Shown here in pieces: positions 1 through 6,798 of a DNA stretch of 8,681 nucleotides (position 1 is the first letter of the stretch; every line of letters begins with the position of its first letter). A program made the translations under genes and the position numbers. Below the pieces are notes generated by a model that was given only the letters and a program-made list of their open reading frames with translations, did no database searches and was not told where the DNA came from. The stretch is from Verrucomicrobiales bacterium (GTDB lineage: Bacteria > Verrucomicrobiota > Verrucomicrobiia > Limisphaerales > UBA1100), in NCBI GenBank assembly GCA_002718935.1, contig PBFV01000010.1, positions 12,305 through 20,985 of the forward strand, read 5' to 3'.

Positions 1-930
1 ATTCAATTTCACACGTGTCGGCAAATCGGCCTCCGCAAACAATGCCTCAATGCGGGCGACTTCTCCGGCCGATAAGCCGCTCAACTCCTGCGAAATTTTC
101 GCCGCAGCCACTTGCCCGATGCTGATAGCCTCGCCGTGCAGGTATTTGCCGTACTTGGAAATCGCCTCAAGCCCATGCCCGATGGTGTGGCCGAAATTCA
201 AAATCGCGCGCAGGCCCGCTTCCTTTTCATCCTGCCCTACCACCTCGGCCTTGATCTGGCAGCAACGGGCAATCACCGCCGTGAGCGTGGCGGGATCATG
301 CGCCAGCAACTTGGGCAGCTCGCGCTCCAGCCGACGGAATAGTTTGGCGTCGTAAATGATGCCGTACTTGATCACTTCCGCCAGTCCCGCGCGGCCTTCA
401 CGCGCGGGCAATGTGTCGAGTGTGTCCAGATCGCACAGCACCAGCTTGGGCTGATAAAAGGCGCCCACGAGATTTTTGCCCGCGGGCAAATTCACGCCCA
501 CCTTGCCGCCGACCGAGCTGTCCACCTGCGCCAGCAAGGTGGTGGGCACCTGCACAAAATCAATGCCGCGCAAATAGGTGGCGGCCACAAACCCGCCCAG
601 ATCGCCGACCACTCCACCGCCCAAAGTGACGATAAATGAGCTGCGCTCGAGCCGGTGTTTGGCCAATTGATCGTAACAGGCCTGCACGTTCTTCAACGTC
701 TTGGCTTTTTCACCGGCCGGTTGGGAAAGGAAAAGAGGATCGAAGCCGGCGGCCTTGAGTGAGGCGAGCGCGGGCTTGCGATAGCGCCGGGCCACGTTGG
801 CATCGGAAATGACCGCGCAACGGCGGCCGAGCTTCACCCGCGCGCACTGGGTGCCCAGCTCCGCGAGCAGGCCGTTCCCGATGCGGATCGGGTAAGAGCG
901 GTCAGCCAGCGGTACCTTGACCGTGCGCAT
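1..930 (-). CDS. aroB: 3-dehydroquinate synthase, 3' end cut off by window edge
   Basis: Cytoplasmic second enzyme of the shikimate pathway, converting DAHP to 3-dehydroquinate with NAD+ and a divalent metal. I translated this strand by hand: it is open for 310 codons from the ATG at 930 to the window edge, so roughly the last 50 residues of a normal 355-370 residue enzyme are missing. The NAD-binding glycine motif GGGVVGDLGGF is at residues 104-114. PTTLLAQVDSSVGGK at 129-143 is the substrate loop. The three metal ligands of the family are present as Glu185 (GLAEVIKYG), His248 (NFGHTIGHG) and His265 (LHGEA). The start follows the greA stop by 9 bases and has no recognisable ribosome binding site: the bases before it read as the complement of a Shine-Dalgarno. 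Translation is therefore probably coupled to greA. Identity is certain; only the C-terminal end is unseen. Confidence 0.97.
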   Translation of the reverse strand, partial: MRTVKVPLADRSYPIRIGNGLLAELGTQCARVKLGRRCAVISDANVARRYRKPALASLKAAGFDPLFLSQPAGEKAKTLKNVQACYDQLAKHRLERSSFIVTLGGGVVGDLGGFVAATYLRGIDFVQVPTTLLAQVDSSVGGKVGVNLPAGKNLVGAFYQPKLVLCDLDTLDTLPAREGRAGLAEVIKYGIIYDAKLFRRLERELPKLLAHDPATLTAVIARCCQIKAEVVGQDEKEAGLRAILNFGHTIGHGLEAISKYGKYLHGEAISIGQVAAAKISQELSGLSAGEVARIEALFAEADLPTRVKLN

Positions 931-939
931 GGCCGCAGT

Positions 940-2784
940 TTAGGAGGCGAGCGCGGAGATAGCCTCCACGCGCAGGCGGCGGGTTTCCTCGCCGAGTTGA
1001 AACTCCACCTCCTCGCCCGGCGCGCTGCTGAAGATCGCCTGGCCCATGGGGGTGAGGTAGCTGATGAGATTGTTGTCCGGATCACCGTCCCACGCGCCGA
1101 CGAGCGTAATGTCCTCGCGCGCCTGCGTGTCGAGGTTGGTGACGGTTACACGCGTGCCTACGTTGGCGGTGCTGGTGTCGGCATCGGAATAGTTCATGCC
1201 GCGCGCGCGATCGATGTCGCTTTCCCACTCGGCCTGCAAAGCCATCAGCACCTTTTGCTGTTCCTTGGCGGCCTTGAACTCCGCGTTCTCGCGCAAGTCG
1301 CCGTATTCACGCGCGATTTCAATTTCCTTGGAGTTGGCGGGAATTTTCTTCTGCACCAGCTCCTCAAGGTCTGCGCGTTTACGTTCAAGGCTTTCCCACG
1401 AAACAATAAGCGTGGCATCGGCCGCCGAGGTAGCGTCCTTCTCCTTAGCTTCCTTGTCCGCGGCGGTGATGAATTGCTGCACCTCCGGATGCGCCTTCAC
1501 CAGCTTGCCGAGGATGGAGCGCTTGTCCATGCCTTCAAAACAGGTGGACATCTGGATGGCGCGGGTGATGTCCTCAACCACCGCGAGGTCCGCGCCGCCG
1601 GTGAGGGTCTCGAGAATGTCCGCATCGGTCAGGATAAAGTCGCGCAGCTTGCTGGCGCGTTTCTCGTGTGATGTTTCGCGCTCAATGGCCGAAAGCATGG
1701 CGCCGAATGTTTCCGGCTTGAGGATGCTTGCGAAATCACCGCCCTTGTCCTTGGCCAGCCACAGGAGCAGCTCGCCGGAAGCGGTGTGATGATTAATCTG
1801 ATGCGCGAGGTTATCGGCCAGCGTTTGCTGATGGCCGCCCTCACACAGCAGTGAAACACTTTCACCCACCAGACGCGCGGGCACGTGGTTGATGAGATCG
1901 ATCAGCGCCTCGGCCCAGTTTTCATCGCTCGCCTGATAGGATTCCAGCGCGCGACGTTGACGCGGCACGGGCATGCTGGTGAGCAGCTCGGAAAGGGCTG
2001 GAGCCGTCTCCCAAATGGCCGCCGCGCCTGGCGCGTCCTCGGCCACCTCAGCGCCAAGTGCCTTGGCAAGCTCATCGCGCACCATCACGGCCTCCAGCGC
2101 CAGTGCGGATTGCGTGCGCGCATGGCTGGCGATCTCCTCATTGAGCTTGCCCAGTGTAGCCTCGGCGGCGGCGGTGGCATCGTCGAGGTCCCCGGCGCTC
2201 TTGGCAATCTCCACGGCCAAGGGCAGTCGCGCTTTCAGGCCGCGGGCGCTTTTGAAATCGCCCAACAACCGTTCCTGCAGCGGGATGTCCTGGCTTTGGT
2301 ATTCGATCGGCTCGGTCTTGCGTGTGGGCAGCTTGAAGTGGCCGTCCTTTTTCATCTCGCGCCGGGCTGTCTCCCACCACTTTTTATAATCGTCCTTTTC
2401 CACCACGTCGGGCACGAGCACTTCCTGCACCTTGTCGTTGGTGGCGAGCTGGCCATAGCTGTCCACGATCACCTTGATCACCTCGTGATGCTGCAGTGCG
2501 GCCATGCGCTTGAGACCGTCCATGTCCGTCGCCTTGCGGGCCTCGATGTGTTCCTTGGCGATGGGCTCGAGAATTTTCGGCGCGAAGGAAAGATCAATAC
2601 CGTGGCCCGGGCGCCCGTCGAAGTCCACCGTCATTTTGCCGAGCACGACATCCACCGTCGTGACGCGGCCGAACCCCCAGCTTTTGTGCATGCAAAAACC
2701 TTCCGTGGCTAGCTTCTCCAAGGTGTCAACATCGGCGGCGCGGATCTTTCCGGCGGCGGCCAGTTTTTCAATTTCTTCTCTCAT
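940..2784 (-). CDS. greA: Large GreA-like transcription elongation/cleavage factor with about 460-residue N-terminal extension
   Basis: Predicted to bind RNA polymerase and stimulate cleavage of backtracked transcripts in the cytoplasm. The protein has 614 residues; ordinary GreA has about 158. The GreA module occupies residues 462-614. Its N-terminal coiled coil carries the tip motif REYGDLRENAEF (492-503), where Asp496 and Glu499 match the catalytic acidic pair of E. coli GreA (Asp41, Glu44). It is followed by a C-terminal FKBP-like domain with ISYLTPMGQAI. Residues 1-460 are mostly helical, with a small beta-rich segment near residues 35-70 (SWGFGRV, then VDFDGRPGH) that looks SH3/Tudor-like. 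I recall that chlamydial GreA is also over 700 residues, so this is probably a PVC-type long GreA and not a unique fusion. I chose the ATG at 2784 over the upstream in-frame start at 2874, because the extra 30 residues look like translated intergenic DNA and overlap the divergent rsmB. It is followed 9 bases later by aroB. Confidence 0.88.
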   Translation of the reverse strand: MREEIEKLAAAGKIRAADVDTLEKLATEGFCMHKSWGFGRVTTVDVVLGKMTVDFDGRPGHGIDLSFAPKILEPIAKEHIEARKATDMDGLKRMAALQHHEVIKVIVDSYGQLATNDKVQEVLVPDVVEKDDYKKWWETARREMKKDGHFKLPTRKTEPIEYQSQDIPLQERLLGDFKSARGLKARLPLAVEIAKSAGDLDDATAAAEATLGKLNEEIASHARTQSALALEAVMVRDELAKALGAEVAEDAPGAAAIWETAPALSELLTSMPVPRQRRALESYQASDENWAEALIDLINHVPARLVGESVSLLCEGGHQQTLADNLAHQINHHTASGELLLWLAKDKGGDFASILKPETFGAMLSAIERETSHEKRASKLRDFILTDADILETLTGGADLAVVEDITRAIQMSTCFEGMDKRSILGKLVKAHPEVQQFITAADKEAKEKDATSAADATLIVSWESLERKRADLEELVQKKIPANSKEIEIAREYGDLRENAEFKAAKEQQKVLMALQAEWESDIDRARGMNYSDADTSTANVGTRVTVTNLDTQAREDITLVGAWDGDPDNNLISYLTPMGQAIFSSAPGEEVEFQLGEETRRLRVEAISALAS

Positions 2785-2834
2785 CGGTCGGTTGGGCAAT
2801 GCTCCGCCACACGAATGGGCTCGCGTGACAGTGT

Positions 2835-4151
2835 GTGGGGCTGGATAGTAGCCGTGTGCCGAGGCAAATACCAAGAGAAATCGCCGCGCGAGTTTTGCGC
2901 CAATGGGAGGAATCCCCCGTCACGGCCGAAGCCCTCCTAGCAGAGGCCCTGCCCGCCCTGCGCGGCCCGGACCGCGGCTTGTGCCAAGAGCTGGTGCTCG
3001 GGGTCATCCGCCGGCGGGCCACGCTCGACTGGTTGATTGACCAAAAGACGGACGGCCGCCGCCAGCAACCCCTCGCCCGCGTGCTGTTGCGGCTGGGGCT
3101 GTACCAGTTGTTTTTCTTGGATCGTGTGCCCGATCACGCTGCCCTGCACGAAACCGTCAACCTTGCCCACCGGCATGATCTCGGCAAACAAGCCGGCTTC
3201 ATCAACGCCGTGCTGCGCAGCGCCCAACGCGAAAAGGACGACTGGCTCGCCCGTTTGGCGGAACTGCGCACCAGCCAGCCCGCCATTGGCCATTCGCATC
3301 CCCAATGGCTCGTGCAACGCTGGGCCGATCGTTGGCCGGATCATGACACTCTGTTGGAGTGGAACAATCGGCCCGCGCCCATTTTTGCCCGGCGCAACAC
3401 CCTCCGCGCCACGGCCGAAGAACTTGAGGCCCAATGGACGGCGGAAGGGGCCTCCTTCGAGCCCGCCGAACAATCCTGGCTCAGCCCCGGCCTCATGTAC
3501 CGTTTGGAAACCGACGGCTCCCCGGCCGCGCTGCACAGCTTTTCCGAAGGCAAATTTTATTTGCAGGACCCCAGCACGCTCGCTTCCGTGCAGGAACTGG
3601 ATCCGCGCAGTGGCGAAAACATCCTCGACCTATGCGCCGCGCCGGGCGGCAAATCCACCGCCATCGCCCAGCGCATGCAGGATACCGGGGCCATCCTTGC
3701 CGTGGACATCGACGAACGCCGGCTGGATCGATTGCGCGAAAACGCCGGACGCCTCGGCCACACCTGCATTCAGCCCAAGCTGCTTTCGGAGATCGATCTA
3801 AAAACCGCCGGCCCTTTCGATCGCATCCTCATTGACGCCCCCTGTTCCAACACCGGCGTGATGCGCCGGCGCGTGGATGTGCGCTGGCGGCTGCAGGCCC
3901 GCGAACTGCCCTCCCTGGCCCGCAAACAACTCGAGCTGCTCCGCATTGCCGCCTCCCGCCTCAAGCCCGGCGGCGTGATGGTGTACAGCACCTGCAGCCT
4001 GGAGGCGGAGGAAAATGAAGGAGTCGTGGAAACTTTTTTGAAAAAGGCTCGCAATTATTCCTGCGAAACGCAACGCACCCTCACGCCCATGTCGGATGGA
4101 GTCGATGGCGCGTTTGTGGCGCGGCTGCGAAAGGAATCTACGGCTTCGTAA
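2835..4151 (+). CDS. rsmB: 16S rRNA (cytosine-C5)-methyltransferase RsmB/Sun
   Basis: SAM-dependent methyltransferase that, in the E. coli homologue, makes m5C967 in 16S rRNA. The protein has 438 residues, normal for the family. Residues 12-130 form the NusB-like RNA-binding domain (REIAARVL; LGLYQLFFLD; HETVNLAHR; GFINAVLR). The catalytic domain follows, with SAM motif I ILDLCAAPGGKS (263-274) and acidic VDIDERR (290-296). Motif IV DAPCSNTGV (335-342) carries Cys337, the residue that releases the enzyme. Motif VI YSTCSLEAEENE (384-395) carries the nucleophile Cys387. The C-terminus DGVDGAFVARLRK matches the usual ending. The start is uncertain: no ATG is available, and GTG at 2835 gives the longest reading. 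GTG at 2856 would remove seven residues, still begin just before the conserved PREIAARVL, and is equally plausible. Neither has a strong ribosome binding site. The gene is divergent from greA and convergent with the spermidine-synthase-like gene, overlapping its 3' end by 14 bases. Confidence 0.95.
   Translation: MGLDSSRVPRQIPREIAARVLRQWEESPVTAEALLAEALPALRGPDRGLCQELVLGVIRRRATLDWLIDQKTDGRRQQPLARVLLRLGLYQLFFLDRVPDHAALHETVNLAHRHDLGKQAGFINAVLRSAQREKDDWLARLAELRTSQPAIGHSHPQWLVQRWADRWPDHDTLLEWNNRPAPIFARRNTLRATAEELEAQWTAEGASFEPAEQSWLSPGLMYRLETDGSPAALHSFSEGKFYLQDPSTLASVQELDPRSGENILDLCAAPGGKSTAIAQRMQDTGAILAVDIDERRLDRLRENAGRLGHTCIQPKLLSEIDLKTAGPFDRILIDAPCSNTGVMRRRVDVRWRLQARELPSLARKQLELLRIAASRLKPGGVMVYSTCSLEAEENEGVVETFLKKARNYSCETQRTLTPMSDGVDGAFVARLRKESTAS
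2845..2874 (-). promoter_or_regulatory. Candidate promoter for the greA-aroB pair
   Basis: On the minus strand a TTGGTA (2874-2869) is separated by 18 bases from TACTAT (2850-2845), each matching 4 of 6 bases of the sigma-70 consensus. It lies 61 bases or more before the greA ATG at 2784. It would sit inside the first codons of the divergent rsmB gene. The match is weak and was found by eye, so this is only a candidate. Confidence 0.22.
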
Positions 4152-5073
4152 GCAGGCCACTCTTAGGGGAAAAATTATCCGTGAGCACCCGTGCGCGCGC
4201 GGCGGTGGGCGGCGCGCTGGCCCGGATGCGGCGCAATCGTTGCCCAAAAAACTGCGGCAACTTCGGCCGCGCTTGACGCAAGGCATCCACCTTGGCTTTC
4301 AGCGTGGCAGCCGTGAGCCCGGCCTTGTCCTTGATGCCAATGAGCACGATGTTCTTCGAGTCGCTCGCCGGGAAATGGTACACGTGCGGAAACACCGACT
4401 TCATCGTCTGGTACATCGCGCCAACCACATCGCTGCGCCAATCGTTGTAGGTGCCGATCACGTTGAAAGCCAGCGCGCCGTTGGGCGCGAGGCGTTGGGC
4501 GGCCAGCGTGAAAAATTCCTTGGTGGCCAGGTGATACGGAATGTTGGTGCCAAACTGGTTTGAGGTGTAGGCGTCCATCAGGATAACTTCGTATTGCAGC
4601 TTGTCGTTGAGGCGGAGAAAGGTGCGGCCGTCGCTGATGTGAATCTTGTGCTTGGGCGTTTCCTTCACGTGAAAGAACTGTTTGGCCACCTTGGCCACGG
4701 CGGGATCCAGCTCCACGGTGTCCACATGCACATCAGGATAATAATGCGCAAAGGCGCGCTGCGCGCTGCCACCGCCTAGGCCCATGATCAGCACTCGCTT
4801 GGCGTGTGGGTTCCACAGCAGTGGCAGTTGAAAATATTCGGTGTACTCAAAATGGCCGTGCAGCGGATTGCGCAGCCACATGCGGGTTTCCATGCTGCCA
4901 TTGAAGCGCAGCAGTCGGTAGCCGCCGGTATCCTCCACGGTAATCTGGTTGTGCGCCGAGGTGGTGCGGTGCTTTACCTGCGCCACGGCCGTCGGCGTGC
5001 CCGCGCAGATTAGTCCGAGGGCGAGGAGAATGCTTCCTCCGTGATTGATGAGTCTGTGTTTTCCTCCGGCCAT
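4138..5073 (-). CDS. Spermidine synthase-fold protein with N-terminal signal peptide
   Basis: 311 residues from ATG 5073. Residues 1-31 look like a signal peptide: basic start (MAGGKHRL), hydrophobic core (SILLALGLICAG, 14-25), and an Ala-Val-Ala site before Gln32. The rest is a Rossmann methyltransferase/aminopropyltransferase domain: VLIMGLGGGSAQRAF (94-108), VELDPAV (120-126), SDGRTFL (147-153), MDAYTSNQFGTNIPYHLATKEFF (166-188, abbreviated key residues Asp167, Tyr169, Thr184, Phe187-188), and NVIG (204-207). The C-terminal LTDNFSP (297-303) is typical of the catalytic half of 'fused MFS/spermidine synthase' proteins. The classical GGGDGG and DxTDP motifs of true spermidine synthases are altered, so polyamine synthesis is doubtful. 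The gene overlaps the preceding membrane-protein gene by 64 bases in another frame, and the two are probably halves of one functional unit. An alternative ATG at 5094 would lengthen it by seven residues. Fold assignment is secure; substrate is unknown. Confidence 0.85.
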   Translation of the reverse strand: MAGGKHRLINHGGSILLALGLICAGTPTAVAQVKHRTTSAHNQITVEDTGGYRLLRFNGSMETRMWLRNPLHGHFEYTEYFQLPLLWNPHAKRVLIMGLGGGSAQRAFAHYYPDVHVDTVELDPAVAKVAKQFFHVKETPKHKIHISDGRTFLRLNDKLQYEVILMDAYTSNQFGTNIPYHLATKEFFTLAAQRLAPNGALAFNVIGTYNDWRSDVVGAMYQTMKSVFPHVYHFPASDSKNIVLIGIKDKAGLTAATLKAKVDALRQARPKLPQFFGQRLRRIRASAPPTAARARVLTDNFSPKSGLLTKP

Positions 5074-5867
5074 AATTGGTCGATCACGAAGCATAACCCC
5101 GCCAGCCCCAGCGTCAATCCGGCGGTGAGCTGGTAAATCTGCCGGTGCTCCAGATGGTCGATTAAAAAATACGCCGTCACAAAGACGCCCCCAATACTGC
5201 CGGCCGTGCTGGCTGCGTAAACCAGCCCGCTCACGGTGCCCACGTGCGTCATTTGCTGCGCGGCCAGCCGGATCATGTAGGGCGAAATCATCGCCAGCGC
5301 ACAACACGGCAGCAGGAAAAAAACCGCGCTGCCAAAAGCCGGGTACAGTTTCTGCCAAATGAGCGGCAGCTCCACAACGGTTTCCACCGGCGGCGGGGCG
5401 GCGGCAATGGGGGCTGTGCGGTTGCCCTCAAGAAAGTCTGCTGGCAGATCGGCCAAGAGATTGGTTTCCACCACGTCTGGAATTTCCGGCGCCGCCGGGT
5501 TGTCTGCCTGCGCTGTTGCTACGGCTGGGGCCACCGATTGTTTGTGCCGATCCACCATGGACTGGAGCACCTTGGGCGCGAAGATGGGAATGGCGAAAAT
5601 GAACACGGCGGCGGGAATGAGAAATGCCGCGAGGAACCGCGCATGGCGCAGGCGGTCGGCCAATCGCCCGCCAATTGCGTAGCCCATGGCCAGCGCCATC
5701 ATCACCACGCCAATTTGGCTGGCCCACACGTACAGGTCGCCGCCGAAGATTGGCTGCATATCGCGGGCGCCAACGATCTCGAGAACCATCACAGCAAAGC
5801 CGCCAAAAAACACCAGCGCGCCGAGCGCCCAGTTGCGACCTTTCGAGGCTGGGGATGGTTCAGGCAT
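5010..5867 (-). CDS. Six-helix membrane protein, N-terminal half of a fused MFS/spermidine synthase type
   Basis: 285-residue inner-membrane protein. Predicted transmembrane segments are about 13-35, 47-66, 78-98, 178-200, 211-235 and 245-265. Between the third and fourth lies a loop of about 79 residues (99-177) rich in Ala and Pro, not hydrophobic. Segments such as FLLPCCALAMISPYMIRLA (184-202) and GLVYAASTAGSIGGVFVTAYFL (214-235, key residues Tyr217, Ser220-Thr221, Gly223) resemble the membrane half of fused MFS/spermidine synthases. In those proteins the soluble synthase domain follows on the same chain. Here the chain stops 20 residues after the sixth helix, and the soluble domain is a separate overlapping gene. 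The ATG at 5867 lies one base after the TGA of the radical SAM gene, so translation is probably coupled. What it transports or binds, if anything, cannot be told from sequence. Confidence 0.83.
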   Translation of the reverse strand: MPEPSPASKGRNWALGALVFFGGFAVMVLEIVGARDMQPIFGGDLYVWASQIGVVMMALAMGYAIGGRLADRLRHARFLAAFLIPAAVFIFAIPIFAPKVLQSMVDRHKQSVAPAVATAQADNPAAPEIPDVVETNLLADLPADFLEGNRTAPIAAAPPPVETVVELPLIWQKLYPAFGSAVFFLLPCCALAMISPYMIRLAAQQMTHVGTVSGLVYAASTAGSIGGVFVTAYFLIDHLEHRQIYQLTAGLTLGLAGLCFVIDQLWPEENTDSSITEEAFSSPSD

Positions 5868-5868
5868 T

Positions 5869-6744
5869 TCAGGGGAAGACAGCCACGGTCAGACCGGTTT
5901 GCTCCCGCACCGCGGCGGCCATGTTTTCCAGTTCGGCCAGCTCCAGCTTCATGGCAAAGGCCTCCGGAGTGGGACGGGCAACAGTATAAAGGTGCACCTC
6001 ACTGATTTGGCCGCCCGACTCCGTGAGATCATTTAGCCGGCCACAGTAGGCTTCCAATTCCGCAGCCGGCATAGCCTGCCGGTGAACTTTGAGGAACAGG
6101 CTTTGGATGATGATCGGTCGGGCGCGCGCGGTTTCGAGCAGGTTGCTGAGAATGCGGTCGAACTTCACATTAGACCGGTTGACCTCACGATAATAATCCT
6201 CCGTACCGGCATCGAGCTTGCCCCAAATCTCGCCATGGTGGGTGTCCATCAGCTTTAGCCCGCGTTTCACATCGACCTTGTCCAGACCCGCGGCGTCGGT
6301 GATGAGCACAATCTTGGTCTCGTCGAGCCCTTCCGACTGCTGCACCTCCACCACGGTTTCCACGCACTCGGCGAAGTTGTGGATCATGGTCGGCTCGCCA
6401 TCGCCACTGAAGGCGATGTCCTTCACTTCACGCGTGAGCCATGGCACCTCGTCAAACTTTGGCTCCTTGGCGAGCCCGCCGTCCTTGGCGAACCGTACCA
6501 TTGCCGTGAGCTCATCCTTCATTTGCCGCAGATCCACCTCGGCCACGGCACCGGGGATGCGGCGGTCCACCTCGCAATAAATGCAATCGAAATTGCAGGC
6601 CTTGTCGGGATTCAGATTTACGCCGATGGAAAGCCCCTTGCTCCGGCGCGAGATGACCGGATACACAAAAGTAAAATCCGAAAAATGCCGCGTGTGATCC
6701 TGCACCGCCGCCCAGCTGGATTGGATGGATTTGATTTCTCCCAC
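5869..6744 (-). CDS. Radical SAM protein, COG0731-like (wyosine-synthase-related family)
   Basis: 291 residues from GTG 6744. The radical SAM iron-sulfur motif CxxxCxxC is CNFDCIYC, with Cys50, Cys54 and Cys57. Upstream is the family signature YPVISRR (28-34) followed by GLSIGVNLNP (37-46). Downstream is FSGDGEPT (112-119), the glycine-rich SAM-contacting segment. These signatures match bacterial members of COG0731, a family that includes archaeal TYW1-like wyosine enzymes, but most bacterial members have no known reaction. No extra C-terminal cysteine cluster is seen. The longest reading would start at a TTG at 6786, 14 codons upstream. I prefer the GTG because a GGGG lies 9 bases before it and the conserved sequence begins at once (GEIKSIQSSW). 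It ends in TGA one base before the membrane-protein ATG and lies shortly after the peptidase gene on the same strand. The superfamily is certain; the substrate is unknown. Confidence 0.9.
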   Translation of the reverse strand: MGEIKSIQSSWAAVQDHTRHFSDFTFVYPVISRRSKGLSIGVNLNPDKACNFDCIYCEVDRRIPGAVAEVDLRQMKDELTAMVRFAKDGGLAKEPKFDEVPWLTREVKDIAFSGDGEPTMIHNFAECVETVVEVQQSEGLDETKIVLITDAAGLDKVDVKRGLKLMDTHHGEIWGKLDAGTEDYYREVNRSNVKFDRILSNLLETARARPIIIQSLFLKVHRQAMPAAELEAYCGRLNDLTESGGQISEVHLYTVARPTPEAFAMKLELAELENMAAAVREQTGLTVAVFP

Positions 6745-6798
6745 TCTGTCGGACCCCAGAGTACGCCGGTGCCGCGCGCTTGCCAACGCCCAAGCGTG

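Noticed and set aside
942..947. Perfect AGGAGG on the plus strand
   Set aside because: No start codon follows at usable spacing and the plus strand has no real gene here. It is the complement of the greA-aroB junction.
1885..2712. 275-codon open frame on the plus strand, antisense to greA
   Set aside because: It lies wholly inside a confidently identified gene and has a composition typical of high-GC shadow frames (His/Leu/Gly-rich, no recognisable domain). The same applies to the 224-codon plus-strand frame at 997-1671.
2785..2874. 30-codon upstream extension of greA
   Set aside because: It would overlap the divergent rsmB start, has no domain resemblance, and reads like intergenic DNA.
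4096..4563. 155-codon plus-strand open frame after rsmB
   Set aside because: It is antisense to the spermidine-synthase-fold gene, whose C-terminal motifs are clear, and has no recognisable domain.
5074..5358. 95-codon upstream extension of the spermidine-synthase-like gene
   Set aside because: It overlaps the membrane-protein gene out of frame, lacks any domain, and would bury the signal peptide inside the protein.
5244..6005. 253-codon plus-strand open frame antisense to the membrane protein
   Set aside because: The opposite strand encodes a convincing six-helix protein coupled to its neighbours; the plus-strand product is His/Arg/Gly-rich shadow sequence.
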